The position numbers and the translations under genes are program-made. DNA of 64,000 nt from Nocardioides okcheonensis (GTDB lineage: Bacteria > Actinomycetota > Actinomycetes > Propionibacteriales > Nocardioidaceae). Each line of letters starts with the position of its first letter. Position 1 is the first letter of the stretch. The notes beneath the pieces are model-generated. The model saw nothing but the letters and a program-made list of their open reading frames with translations. It did no database searches and had not been told where the DNA came from. Positions 8,559 through 17,565 of the stretch are shown one piece after another. Where the stretch lies: positions 1,364,001 to 1,428,000 of the forward strand of contig NZ_CP087710.1 of the NCBI RefSeq assembly GCF_020991065.1. Direction: 5' to 3'.

Positions 8559-9697
8559 GCGGCCACCTCCCGGTCGACGCGGTCCGGGGCCGGCGCGGCC
8601 TCCGGCTCCCGCGCGGCCCGCACCGGGGTCGTCGCGGGCAGCGGGGTGGCGACCGCGGGCACCAGGCCGAGCAGGCCGACGGCGAGCGCGAGCGGCGAGA
8701 GGTAGGGCATCACGTCGACGGTCGGGTAGGCGACCACCACCTGGGTGCGGCCGAGGTGCCAGCCGAGCACCGCGACCGCGACGCCGACGCCGACGGTCAG
8801 CAGCTCGGGCGGGTTCCACGGGTCGGGGCGGTAGCGGGTGCGCTCGACCCGGCGGCCGGCGCTGACCAGCCCGACCACCGCGACCAGGACGCCCGCCCCG
8901 AGCATCGGCAGCGCCAGCACCCGCGGCGCGGTCGGGTCGAGCCAGGCGTAGGTCCCGACGCAGATGCCGGTGAGGGCGAGCATGAGCAGCGCGCCGGTGG
9001 TCCACCGCTGGCGCGGGGTCGCTCCCCCGGAGCGGCCGTAGCCGCGGGTGTCCATCCCTGCGGCGAGCGCCAGGGAGCGCTCCAGCGCGTCCTCGAGGAC
9101 CGGCACCAGGAAGCGGCGCAGCCGGGCGACCCCCTTGGTCGCTCCCCCGCGCAGGGCCTGTGCCGCCCGGACCCGTCGGGCGCTGTCGGCGAGCTGGGGG
9201 AAGATCGTCACGGCGACGACGAGGGCGGTGCCGATCTCGTAGAGCGCGGGCGGCACCGAGGCCAGCAGCCGCTTGGGGTTGGCCAGCGAGTTGGCGGCGC
9301 CCACGCACACGATGATCGCGGCGAGCCGCATCCCGTCGTAGAGGCCGGCCAGCAGTGCCTCGCTGGTGACCGGGCCGAGCAGGCGGATGCCCGCCGCCCA
9401 GTCCGGCAGCGGCACCTCGGGCAGGTCGAGCAGCACGTGCCCGACCTCCTGACCACCGAAGACGATCCGGAAGACGACGCGCAGCACGACCGTCAGGACG
9501 GCGAGGGCGACGTAGAGGCGGAACGAGCGGCCGAAGGGGTGACCGGACCGGCGTGCCACGACCACCACCGACGCCGTGCCCATCACGAGGAGGAGCAGCA
9601 GCGGGTTGGTGGTGAGCGACGCCGCGGTGGCCAGCCCGATCGCCCAGGTCCACCAGGCGATCGGGTGCAGGTCACGCGGCAGGGCCGGTCCGGTCAC
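8555..9697 (-). CDS. ECF transporter T component (EcfT-like)
   Basis: A 380-aa membrane scaffold that couples the ATPase to the S component. GTG start. Hydrophobic helices in the N-terminal half precede a cytoplasmic region with two coupling motifs, AQALRGG and AGMDTRGYG, corresponding to the A-x-R-G boxes that dock in the ATPase grooves. An extra C-terminal membrane part ends in a charged tail. It starts six bases after the DUF4430 gene stop and overlaps the ATPase gene by ATGA. Confidence 0.9.
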   Translation of the reverse strand: MTGPALPRDLHPIAWWTWAIGLATAASLTTNPLLLLLVMGTASVVVVARRSGHPFGRSFRLYVALAVLTVVLRVVFRIVFGGQEVGHVLLDLPEVPLPDWAAGIRLLGPVTSEALLAGLYDGMRLAAIIVCVGAANSLANPKRLLASVPPALYEIGTALVVAVTIFPQLADSARRVRAAQALRGGATKGVARLRRFLVPVLEDALERSLALAAGMDTRGYGRSGGATPRQRWTTGALLMLALTGICVGTYAWLDPTAPRVLALPMLGAGVLVAVVGLVSAGRRVERTRYRPDPWNPPELLTVGVGVAVAVLGWHLGRTQVVVAYPTVDVMPYLSPLALAVGLLGLVPAVATPLPATTPVRAAREPEAAPAPDRVDREVAA

Positions 9698-9703
9698 GGC
9701 GCG

Positions 9704-10815
9704 TCAGGCCCCCCGTCGCCGACGCGCGACCAGGGCGGCGCCGGCGAGCGCCGTCGCGAGCAGCCCGACGACGCCCCAGGTCACGGCCGCGGGCACGCGG
9801 TCGGGTGCGGCGGCCGTCGGGGTCCCGGAGGTGGGCGCCCCGCGTCGGCCGACCCGGCCGGGTCGACCGTCGGGTCGTCGGTCGCGTCGGTCGCGTCGGT
9901 CGGGTCGTCGGTCGGGTCGCCGGCGCGGTCGTCGCGCCCGCCGGACCTCGAGCCCTTCTCCGAGCCGGCCTTGGGGTCCGCCTTCGTGCCGGAGCCGGAC
10001 CGCGAGCGGCCTCGGTCGTGCCGGGCGTGGACCCGGCGTCCCCGGACGGGCTCGCGGAGGGCGACGACGTCGCCGACGATCCGGACGACGGGGTGGAGGA
10101 CGGGCTCGGCTGCGGTGAGGTCGAGCCGCCCGTGCCGCCGTTCTCGCCACCGCCCGAGCCGCCCGAGCCGCCGGAGCCGGTGGAGCCGCCGCCGGACGGC
10201 TGCGAGCCGCCGGTCGTGCCACCGCCGGAGCCGCCGCCGGAGCCGCCGCCCGACGTCGGCGTCGCGCTCGGCGACGAGCTCGGCGCCGGCTCGGAGGTCG
10301 GCGTGGGGCTCGGCGTGGCCGAGGCGGTGGCCGGCGGCGCGACGGCCGGGGACGCTCGTGCCGGCGGTGCGGTCCTGCTGCCAGGACCAGCCGACCGAGC
10401 CGCCGGCCGGGACCGTCAGGCTGCCGACGCCATAGCTGGAGTAGGTCCACGACGCGCGGCTGCCGTCGGCCCACCACAGTCCCCAGTAGGCGTTGGCCGG
10501 CGAGGTGTTGACGCAGGGGTCGCTGGTGGGGGCGCCGTTGACCCGGCACACGAAGCCCGGCTGGCGGGTGGCGTAGGTGATGGAGACGCCGACGGACGCG
10601 AAGATCGCGGCGGCGCTCCTGCCGCCGCCGTCGGCGGCGCAGGCCGTGACGGTGCCCCCGCCGAGCTCGCGGTAGTCGACGACCACGCTGACACCGCCGG
10701 CCGACGTGCAGGTCGCGGCGGTCGCGGCCGGGGCCGACCCGAGGGCGAGCCCCGGGCCGGCCACCAGCACGGCGAGGGCCGCGGCGAGGCGGCGTACGAC
10801 GCGGGCCGACGTCAT
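9704..10815 (-). CDS. secreted, membrane-anchored DUF4430 (transcobalamin beta-domain-like) protein; frame slips in this sequence
   Basis: The ATG at 10815 overlaps the barrel gene stop (ATGA) and gives a signal peptide (cleavage near Ala34). A domain of about 110 residues with four cysteines follows, with the end pattern AYWGLWWADG...SWTYSSYGVGSLTVPAGGSVGWSW. This is the hallmark of DUF4430, the C-terminal beta domain of transcobalamin and intrinsic factor. Next come a Ser/Pro/Thr/Gly linker, an Asp/Thr-rich linker (DDPTDATDATDDP) and a C-terminal hydrophobic helix plus RRRR. These parts lie in different frames. One extra base at the C run 10348-10351, one missing base near 10005 and one missing near 9838 would unite them. 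Either the gene is broken or the sequence has base errors. I favour errors because codon use stays good in the reconstructed path. Confidence 0.75.
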
Positions 10816-12686
10816 CGCTGCGTCTTCGCCTTCAGCACGGTCGAGCCCGAGCGGAGGTCGGCGAACTGGCCGACCGCACGCACCCGGACCTTGGCGCGAC
10901 CCTGCGGGACGGCGACGCGACCGACGAAGCGGCCCTTGTCGTTGGCGCGGCCCTTGGCGACGACGGTGCCCCCGACCAGCAGCCGCACCTTCTCGCCGGC
11001 GGCCAGGCGCCGGACCAGGACCCGCGCACGGGGGCCCTTGCCGCGCGGCGTGGTCACCTTGAGCCGGCGCTTGCCGAGCACGTCGGTGACGTCGGAGACC
11101 CGGCCGTCCGCACCGACGAGGGTGTAGGTCGCGGCGCCCGTGCCGGAGGGCAGGGTGACCGAGCGGGTCAGCGTGCCGTCGGAGCCGGCGTAGACGGTGA
11201 CCCCGGTGAGGCCCGGGCCCTCGAGCACGTAGCGGGCGCCGGCGGCGGCGCCGGTGACGTCGAGCGACACCCTGCCGCCCGCGCGGTGGAAGCCGGTCGG
11301 GCCGGCGAGGCGGACCCCGCCGACGGCGCCGCGGGCGGAGCCCACGGTGGTGGTGCGGGAGCCGTCGCGACCGCTCACGGTCCAGGTGGGCTGGCCCGAG
11401 GTCGGGACCGTGACGCGCGCCGTGGTGGTGCCGTCGGCGCCGACGACGAGCGTCCGGGTGCCGGTGACGCCCGGACCGGAGAGGCAGTAGCGGTCACCCG
11501 TGCGGCCGCCGGCGATCGTGAGGGTGGAGGCCGAGCCGGGCTCGGCGGGCGTGGTGGTGAGGGTGAGGCCGGAGACCGCGCCGCGGGCCTGGGTCAGGCC
11601 GGCGACGGCCTGGACCGTCGCGCGCCACCACTGGTCGCGGGTGGCGTCGGTGATGCCGTCGGCGCGGGCCGCGGTGAGGGCGTCGTCGGCGTAGGCGATC
11701 GCGCCGTCCTCCCCGGCGAGCGGGGCGGCGGCACCGGGGGCGACCTGGCGGCCCTCGACCCACTCGGCGGCTCGGCCGGCCTGCTCGCAGCGACCCGCCG
11801 ACGCGAGGGCGGCGGCCGCGAGACCGGTGCTGTTGGAGTTCGGGTCGGGCGTGAACGCGCTGCCGACGAACGAGCCGTCGGTGCGCTGGTTGGCGACCAG
11901 CCACGCGACCGCGCGGTCGATCGCGGCCTGGACCCGCGCGGGTCGCGGGGAGATCGCGGACAGCTGGGAGACCACGAGGGCGGTGGTGTCGGTGTCGGTC
12001 GGGTCGGTGCCCTCGACGCACGACTGCTCGGCGGCGTCGGCGGCGCTGAAGAACACCCGGAAGTAGCCCGAGGTGCACTGCTGCCGGAGCAGGAAGTCGG
12101 TCACCGGCGCGGCCTTCGCCGACCCGGCTGCGGACAGGCCCCGGGCGGCGAAGACCTGGCCGAAGGTGTTCGCGTAGTCGGCACCCCCGTCGACCTGGTC
12201 GGCGAGGCGCCCGGCGGTGGGGCCGGACGCGATGACCCGGTCCTCGACCTGCTGGACCAGGTCGAACCCACCGTAGGCGCGGGCGTCGGCCCCGGACACC
12301 TGCGCGAAGACGAGGGCCTTGGCGAAGGACCCGGAGTAGAGGTCGCCGGGGACGCCGTAGTCGACACCGGTGGCGTAGCTCGCGACCCGCGACGACATCG
12401 CCTGGCGGATCTGGCGGACGAGCGCCTGGTCGCCGCCGACCTCGTCCATGCTCAGCGCGATGTCCGCGGTGAGGCCGTAGTCCGGGAAGTCCGGGTAGTT
12501 CGGGTTGATGACCAGGCCGTCGGTGAGCTGGGTGGCCAGCCACCCGGTGGCCGAGCGGGCCGCGGAGGAGGCCGGGTCGGCGGGGGCGGCCGTGGCCGGC
12601 GCGGACAGGAGCGGCTGGGCGAGCACGGAGGTGCCGAGCGAGACCGCCACCCCGAGCACGACACTGCGGGACAGGGAGAGCTTCAT
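10812..12686 (-). CDS. secreted helical-barrel protein, intrinsic-factor alpha-domain-like, with Ig-like repeats
   Basis: A 624-aa exported protein. The start at ATG 12686 follows AGGAAGG and gives a signal peptide of about 34 residues (ends ATAAPA). Residues 40-380 form a prenyltransferase/squalene-oxidase-type alpha-alpha barrel, with repeats such as AVAWLVANQRTDGSF and DFLLRQQCTSGYFRVFF. The cobalamin-binding alpha domain of intrinsic factor and transcobalamin has this fold. Residues 385-620 are three beta-sandwich-like repeats, probably spacers. It is the first gene after a cobalamin riboswitch and is followed by the DUF4430 protein and an ECF importer. Catalytic residues of terpene cyclases are not evident, so a binding role is likelier. 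Confidence 0.85.
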   Translation of the reverse strand: MKLSLSRSVVLGVAVSLGTSVLAQPLLSAPATAAPADPASSAARSATGWLATQLTDGLVINPNYPDFPDYGLTADIALSMDEVGGDQALVRQIRQAMSSRVASYATGVDYGVPGDLYSGSFAKALVFAQVSGADARAYGGFDLVQQVEDRVIASGPTAGRLADQVDGGADYANTFGQVFAARGLSAAGSAKAAPVTDFLLRQQCTSGYFRVFFSAADAAEQSCVEGTDPTDTDTTALVVSQLSAISPRPARVQAAIDRAVAWLVANQRTDGSFVGSAFTPDPNSNSTGLAAAALASAGRCEQAGRAAEWVEGRQVAPGAAAPLAGEDGAIAYADDALTAARADGITDATRDQWWRATVQAVAGLTQARGAVSGLTLTTTPAEPGSASTLTIAGGRTGDRYCLSGPGVTGTRTLVVGADGTTTARVTVPTSGQPTWTVSGRDGSRTTTVGSARGAVGGVRLAGPTGFHRAGGRVSLDVTGAAAGARYVLEGPGLTGVTVYAGSDGTLTRSVTLPSGTGAATYTLVGADGRVSDVTDVLGKRRLKVTTPRGKGPRARVLVRRLAAGEKVRLLVGGTVVAKGRANDKGRFVGRVAVPQGRAKVRVRAVGQFADLRSGSTVLKAKTQR

Positions 12687-12690
12687 GGTT

Positions 12691-12895
12691 CCTTCCTCGC
12701 TGCAACAACGGGAAGGGAGACGGCCGTACGCCGGTCCAGCCCCGCTGCATTCCTCGACAGCGATGGTGGTCAAGACGCGTCGAGGCGGGTGTTCCGGCTC
12801 GCACGGGATCGCTCCCGTGCCCACGGTTGCGGGTCAGCGCCGGTTTCGGACCGGCTTTCCCCAGCTCGGGCGTGTGTGGTGCCGAACCCGGTCGG
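12691..12895 (-). ncRNA. cobalamin riboswitch
   Basis: Minus-strand leader of the barrel gene. It contains the B12 box GCTGACCCGCAACCGTGGG (12820-12838), preceded by a hairpin AGCCGGTCC-GAA-ACCGGC and followed by a perfect seven-base stem loop (12802-12819) and the conserved segment GCCGGAACACCCGCCT (12784-12799). Order and spacing match the AdoCbl/cobalamin riboswitch core. The remaining 95 bases to the ATG would hold the expression platform and the AGGAAGG ribosome site. No intrinsic terminator is obvious there, so translational control is more likely. The outer limits are approximate. Confidence 0.88.
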
Positions 12896-12936
12896 GCGCG
12901 GCTCGCGAAGCGTAACCCCCTCACCCGCCCGGACGC

Positions 12937-12971
12937 ACCTCGGCCCGGCGTGCGGGACGCCGGGCCGAGGT
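12937..12971 (-). terminator. strong hairpin terminator after the upstream barrel paralogue
   Basis: A perfect 15-base-pair G+C-rich stem (ACCTCGGCCCGGCGT and its complement) with a five-base loop, 26 bases after the stop of the gene ending at 12997 and about 40 bases before the riboswitch. There is no clear U-tract, as is usual in high-G+C actinomycetes. It probably insulates the riboswitch operon from upstream transcription. Confidence 0.8.
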
Positions 12972-12996
12972 GGTGGTGCTCAGGTGGTGCGGTGCG

Positions 12997-14406
12997 TCAG
13001 TTCGAGACGCGCAGCGAGGTGCGGGCCTCGTCGTCCGAGGTCTTCACCAGGCCGACCCGGCGCTGGTTGCCGGCGGGAAGCTGGAGCTTGCGGACGATCT
13101 TGTCGCCGGACTTCTTGCCCTTCACGCGCAGGAAGTCGCCCTTGACCTGCATGCAGGCGCTCTCGCTGGGCGCGAGACCGAACACGCGGAACTGCACGCG
13201 CTCGCCCGAGCGGGCCTGCTTGCGCACCGAGACGATGCGCAGCTTGTCCTTGCTCGCGGGGGCGAACTGCAGGCCGAGGATCGCCTGGGCGGTGGCGCGG
13301 CGCCACTCGTCGCGGGCCTCGGCCGGGATGCCGGACGTGGTGGACGCCTTGACCCGGTCCTTGCGGTAGGCGACGGCGCCGGTGTCCTTGGTCAGCGCGG
13401 TGCGGCACTTGTACTTGTCGACCGGCTGGTTCTTGCGCACCCACAGCGCGGCCTTCTGGGACGCCTCGCGGTTCTTCAGCAGGCCGAGGGCGTAGCCGCT
13501 GAGGGCCGTGGTGTTGGTGTTGATCTTGCTCACCGGCGCGGCGGCGCGGAACGCCCCGCTGTTGCGCTGGCGGTCGGCGAGCCAGGTGCCGGCCTTGGCC
13601 AGCGCGCCGACGACGGCGGCGCTCTTGTCGCCCGACTCGACGAGGTTGATCACGGCGAGCGCGGTGGCGTCCGGGTCGACCTCGCTGCCGGCCACGCCGT
13701 CGGTGCACGACTGGTTCGGCAGGTCGGCGTTGGCGAAGTCGGCGCGGAACGCACCCGACGCGCACTGCTGCTTGAGCAGGAAGTCGCGGGCGGTGGCCGC
13801 CTCGGTCGACTGCGCGAGGGTGAGGGCGCGCACGGCGTAGGACTGGCCGACGACGTTGGCGAAGTTGCCGGACGCCGACTTGTCGAAGATCCGGCCGGCG
13901 ATGGCGGCCTTCTGCGGCTCCGCGGCCGGGTCCGCCGGGACGTCGGCCGTGCGCTCCTCGAGGCGGGCGATCAGGTTGATGCCGCCGTAGCTCGTCGGGT
14001 TCTTCTTGGCGACGCGGGCGAACGCCGCGGCCTTGCCCAGCGCCCCGGCGTAGGACTCCGCTGTCCCGTTGCCGACGTACTCGGCGATGCGGGGCTCGAG
14101 GGTGTTGTTGATCGCCGTGACGGTGCCGCCCTGGCTGGACACGGTGGACAGGGCCATGCCGGTGTCGATGGTGAGGCCGAAGTCGGGGTTGGTCCCGCTG
14201 ATCAGCAGGCCGTTCTCGAGCTCGCCGGCCATCCACTCGGCGGCGATGGTCGACGGGGTGCTGTCGGTGCTGACCGCGGCCTTGGCCGAGCGGAGTGCGG
14301 GCGACGGGTCCGCCGAGGCGGGCGACGTGCCGAGCACGCCGGCCCCCAGGGCGGCGGTCGCGAGGACGGCGGTGGCCGTCCGGAGAGGTCGGTTGCGATG
14401 ACGCAT
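12997..14406 (-). CDS. secreted helical-barrel protein, paralogue of the riboswitch-controlled one
   Basis: A 469-aa exported protein. ATG 14406 is chosen because GGGAAGGAAAG precedes it and MRHRNRPLRTATAVLATAAL starts a signal peptide ending ASADP. Residues 45-370 align in pattern with the next gene's barrel (WMAGELENGLLI, DFLLKQQCASGAFRADF, GTWLADRQRNSGAF). Residues 385-469 form one beta-rich domain instead of three. It is the same prenyltransferase/intrinsic-factor-alpha-like fold, with no visible cyclase motif. It lies downstream of gatB and upstream of the cobalamin operon. No B12 box is visible in its own 118-base leader. A corrinoid-binding role is inferred from paralogy. Confidence 0.82.
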   Translation of the reverse strand: MRHRNRPLRTATAVLATAALGAGVLGTSPASADPSPALRSAKAAVSTDSTPSTIAAEWMAGELENGLLISGTNPDFGLTIDTGMALSTVSSQGGTVTAINNTLEPRIAEYVGNGTAESYAGALGKAAAFARVAKKNPTSYGGINLIARLEERTADVPADPAAEPQKAAIAGRIFDKSASGNFANVVGQSYAVRALTLAQSTEAATARDFLLKQQCASGAFRADFANADLPNQSCTDGVAGSEVDPDATALAVINLVESGDKSAAVVGALAKAGTWLADRQRNSGAFRAAAPVSKINTNTTALSGYALGLLKNREASQKAALWVRKNQPVDKYKCRTALTKDTGAVAYRKDRVKASTTSGIPAEARDEWRRATAQAILGLQFAPASKDKLRIVSVRKQARSGERVQFRVFGLAPSESACMQVKGDFLRVKGKKSGDKIVRKLQLPAGNQRRVGLVKTSDDEARTSLRVSN

Positions 14407-14429
14407 GCTTTCCTTCCCGCTCGCCGGGA

Positions 14430-14453
14430 GCAGGTGCCGGGTCCGGCGCCTGC
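14430..14453 (-). terminator. hairpin between gatB and the barrel paralogue
   Basis: Eleven-base arms GCAGGTGCCGG and CCGGCGCCTGC (plus-strand reading) with a two-base loop and one imperfect pair, 71 bases after the gatB stop and 24 bases before the next ATG. It could end gatB transcription or act in the leader of the next gene. There is no U-tract. Confidence 0.4.
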
Positions 14454-14524
14454 GCTCCCCCACGTGGTGCGAGCGTTGGTTGGTGATGTGACCTGTGTGA
14501 CTCGCTTGCACCCTAACAAGTTGT

Positions 14525-16045
14525 CTAGACAGCCAACTTTTCCAGGATCAGCTCGCGCACCCGGCCCGCGTCGGCCTGGCCGCGCATCTCCTTCATCACC
14601 GCGCCGATGAGCGCGCCGGCCGCCGCGACCTTCCCGTCGCGGATCTTGTCGGCCACGTCGGGGTTGGCGGCGATGGCGTTGTCGACGGCCGCGCCGAGGG
14701 CTCCGTCGTCCGAGACGACCGCGAGCCCGCGCTTCTCCACGACCTCGTCGGGGCTGCCCTCGCCGGCCAGCACGCCCTCGAAGACCTGCCGGGCGAGCTT
14801 GTCGTTGACGACCTTCTCCTCGACGAGCGCCTGGATCCGGGCGACCTGGGCGGGCGTGATCGGCAGGTCGACGAGGTCGACGCCGTCCTCGTTGCTGCGC
14901 CGCGCCAGCTCGCCGAGCCACCACTTCCGCGCGGCCTGCGGCGCCGCGCCCTCGGCGATGGTCTCCTCGACGAGCCCGAGCGCGCCGGCACCGACGGTGT
15001 CGCGCATCTCCATGTCGCTGAAGCCCCACTCGGCCTGCAGCCGGGCGCGGCGTGCGGTCGGGTTCTCCGGCAGCGTGCCGCGCAGCTCCTCCACCCACTC
15101 GCGGCTCGGCGCGACGGGGACGAGGTCCGGCTCGGGGAAGTAGCGGTAGTCCTCCGCGTCGGACTTCTCCCGGCCGCTCGTGGTGATGCCGGTGTCCTCG
15201 TGCCAGTGGCGGGTCTCCTGGAGGATCGAGCCGCCGCCGTCCAGGATCGCGGCGTGGCGCTGCATCTCGTAGCGCACGGCCCGCTCCACGGAGCGGAAGG
15301 AGTTGACGTTCTTGGTCTCGGTGCGGGTGCCGAGCACGCCGCTGCCCTTCGGCGAGAGCGACAGGTTCACGTCGGCACGCAGGTTGCCCTGGTCCATCCG
15401 CGCCTCGGAGACACCGAGCGCGACGATCAGCTCGCGCAGCTGCGCGACGTACGCCTTCGCGACCTCGGGTGCCTTCGCCCCGGCACCGACGATCGGCCGC
15501 GTGACGATCTCGATCAGCGGGATGCCGGCGCGGTTGTAGTCGACCAGCGAGTAGTCGGCACCGTGGATGCGACCGGTGGCGCCGCCGACGTGCAGCGACT
15601 TGCCGGTGTCCTCCTCCATGTGCGCGCGCTCGATCTCGACGCGGAAGGTCTCCCCCTCCACCTCGACGTCCATCCAGCCGTCGAAGCAGATCGGCTCGTC
15701 GTACTGCGAGGTCTGGAAGTTCTTCGGCATGTCCGGGTAGAAGTAGTTCTTCCGGGCGAACCGGCACCACTCCGCGATGTCGCAGTTGAGCGCGAGACCG
15801 ATCCGGATGGCCGACTCGACGGCCTTGGCGTTGACCACGGGCATCGCGCCGGGCAGGCCGAGGCAGGTCGGGCACACGCCCGCGTTGGGCTCGCCGCCGA
15901 AGACGGCCGGGCAGCCGCAGAACATCTTCGAGGCCGTGTTGAGCTCGACGTGCACCTCGAGGCCCAGCGCGGGGTCGTAGGACGCGAGCACGTCGTCGAA
16001 CGGCACCAGGGCCGCGTCGGTGTGGCTGGTGGCGGCGGAGGTCAT
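14525..16045 (-). CDS. gatB: Asp-tRNA(Asn)/Glu-tRNA(Gln) amidotransferase subunit B
   Basis: A 506-aa subunit that binds mischarged Glu-tRNA(Gln) or Asp-tRNA(Asn) and activates the carboxyl group in the indirect route to Gln-tRNA and Asn-tRNA. It has [16 protein letters not shown] at residues 28-43, zinc cysteines C43xC45 and CPTCLG, the [15 protein letters not shown] and SQYD blocks, and the C-terminal YqeY-like tail domain (residues 350-506). ATG 16045 overlaps the gatA stop (ATGA). It is the last gene of gatCAB. Confidence 0.97.
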   Translation of the reverse strand: MTSAATSHTDAALVPFDDVLASYDPALGLEVHVELNTASKMFCGCPAVFGGEPNAGVCPTCLGLPGAMPVVNAKAVESAIRIGLALNCDIAEWCRFARKNYFYPDMPKNFQTSQYDEPICFDGWMDVEVEGETFRVEIERAHMEEDTGKSLHVGGATGRIHGADYSLVDYNRAGIPLIEIVTRPIVGAGAKAPEVAKAYVAQLRELIVALGVSEARMDQGNLRADVNLSLSPKGSGVLGTRTETKNVNSFRSVERAVRYEMQRHAAILDGGGSILQETRHWHEDTGITTSGREKSDAEDYRYFPEPDLVPVAPSREWVEELRGTLPENPTARRARLQAEWGFSDMEMRDTVGAGALGLVEETIAEGAAPQAARKWWLGELARRSNEDGVDLVDLPITPAQVARIQALVEEKVVNDKLARQVFEGVLAGEGSPDEVVEKRGLAVVSDDGALGAAVDNAIAANPDVADKIRDGKVAAAGALIGAVMKEMRGQADAGRVRELILEKLAV

Positions 16046-17565
16046 CGGTCCGACTCCTTCGTGGGCAGGGCGGGCGCCTTCTCGATGAGGGGGGCTCCCC
16101 ACGTCTTCTCGTGCAGGGCCTCCAGGGCGGCGCCGACGCGGTAGACGCGGTCGTCGGCGAGCGCCGGGGCGAGGACCTGGAGGCCGACCGGCAGGCCGTC
16201 CTCGGCGGCGAGGCCGTTGGGCACCGAGATGCCCGGGACGCCGGCCAGGTTGGCCGGGATGGTGGCGAGGTCGTTGAGGTACATCGCCATCGGGTCGTCG
16301 AGCTTCTCCCCCAGCCGGAAGGCCGTCGTGGGCGCGGTCGGCGAGACCAGCACGTCGACCTGGGCGAACGCGGCGTCGAAGTCGCGGCTGATGAGCGTGC
16401 GGATCTTCTGGGCCTGGCCGTAGTAGGCGTCGTAGTAGCCGGAGGACAGGGCGTAGGTGCCGAGGATGATCCGGCGCTTGACCTCGTCGCCGAAGCCGGC
16501 GTCGCGGGTCGCGCGCATGACGTCCTCGGCGCTCGGGCTGCCCTCGGGGGTGACCCGCAGGCCGAAGCGCATCGCGTCGAACTTCGCGAGGTTGCTCGAC
16601 GCCTCCGCCGGGAGGATCAGGTAGTAGGCGGCCAGCGCGTGCACGAACGACGGGCAGGAGACCTCGACGACCTCGGCGCCCGCCTGGACCATGAGGTCGA
16701 CGGACTCCTGGAAGCGGGACATCACGCCCGGCTGCCAACCCTTGCCCGCGAGCTCGGTGATGACGCCGATCTTCACGCCGGACAGGTCGCCGGTCGAGCC
16801 GGCGCGGGCCGCCTCGGTGAAGGAGGGCCACTCCTGCGCGATGGACGTCGAGTCGCGCGGGTCGTGCCCGCCGATCACGTCGTGCAGCATCGCCGAGTCG
16901 AGGACCGTGCGGGTCACCGGGCCGGCCTGGTCCAGGCTGTTGGCGAGCGCGACGAGGCCGTAGCGCGAGACGCCGCCGTAGGTCGGCTTCACGCCGACGG
17001 TGCCGGTCACCGCGCCGGGCTGGCGGATCGAGCCGCCCGTGTCGGTGCCGATGGCGAGCGGCGCCTCGAACGCGGCGACGGCCGCGGCCGAGCCGCCGCC
17101 GGAGCCGCCGGGGATCCGGTCGAGGTCCCACGGGTTGCGGGTGGGGCCGTAGGCCGAGTGCTCGGTGGAGGAGCCCATCGCGAACTCGTCCATGTTGGTC
17201 TTGCCGAGGATCGGCAGCCCGGCCTCGCGCAGGCGGGTCACCACCGTGGCGTCGTAGGGCGGGATCCAGCCCTCGAGGATCTTCGAGCCGCAGGTGGTGG
17301 GCAGGCCGCGGGTGGTGAGCACGTCCTTGACCGCGATCGGCACGCCGTCGAGCGCACCGCGGGCCTCGCCCCGGGCGCGGCGGGCGTCGGACTCGGCGGC
17401 GGCGGCCAGCGCGCCGTCGCGGTCGACGTGCAGGAAGGCGTGGACGTCCGTGTCGACCGCGGCGATGCGGTCGAGGTGGGCCTCGGTCAGCTCGACCGAG
17501 GTCACGTCGCCGGAGGCGAGCGCGTCCGCGAGGTCGGCGGCGGTGCGTCGGGTCAGGTCGCTCAT
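16042..17565 (-). CDS. gatA: Asp-tRNA(Asn)/Glu-tRNA(Gln) amidotransferase subunit A
   Basis: A 507-aa glutaminase subunit of the amidase-signature family. It hydrolyses glutamine and passes ammonia to GatB. The Ser-cisSer-Lys triad is visible: Lys80 in GVPIAVKD, the cis-Ser in [11 protein letters not shown] and the nucleophile in [14 protein letters not shown] 17565 overlaps the gatC TGA by one base (TGATG). A GTG one codon earlier is also possible. Together with gatC and gatB this makes a complete GatCAB in one operon. Confidence 0.97.
   Translation of the reverse strand: MSDLTRRTAADLADALASGDVTSVELTEAHLDRIAAVDTDVHAFLHVDRDGALAAAAESDARRARGEARGALDGVPIAVKDVLTTRGLPTTCGSKILEGWIPPYDATVVTRLREAGLPILGKTNMDEFAMGSSTEHSAYGPTRNPWDLDRIPGGSGGGSAAAVAAFEAPLAIGTDTGGSIRQPGAVTGTVGVKPTYGGVSRYGLVALANSLDQAGPVTRTVLDSAMLHDVIGGHDPRDSTSIAQEWPSFTEAARAGSTGDLSGVKIGVITELAGKGWQPGVMSRFQESVDLMVQAGAEVVEVSCPSFVHALAAYYLILPAEASSNLAKFDAMRFGLRVTPEGSPSAEDVMRATRDAGFGDEVKRRIILGTYALSSGYYDAYYGQAQKIRTLISRDFDAAFAQVDVLVSPTAPTTAFRLGEKLDDPMAMYLNDLATIPANLAGVPGISVPNGLAAEDGLPVGLQVLAPALADDRVYRVGAALEALHEKTWGAPLIEKAPALPTKESDR

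Noticed and set aside
9781..10815. Taking the uninterrupted 344-codon frame of the DUF4430 gene at face value
   Set aside because: After the DUF4430 domain this frame becomes His/Arg-rich nonsense, while other frames carry the natural linker and membrane helix.
10812..14406. Calling the two barrel proteins terpene cyclases or prenyltransferases
   Set aside because: They have the fold repeats and signal peptides but I see no DxDD or DDxxD catalytic motif, and the cobalamin riboswitch and ECF context favour ligand binding.
14515..14535. TGTCTAGACA palindrome at the gatB end as an operator
   Set aside because: It includes the gatB stop codon and has no other support; a ten-base palindrome can occur by chance.
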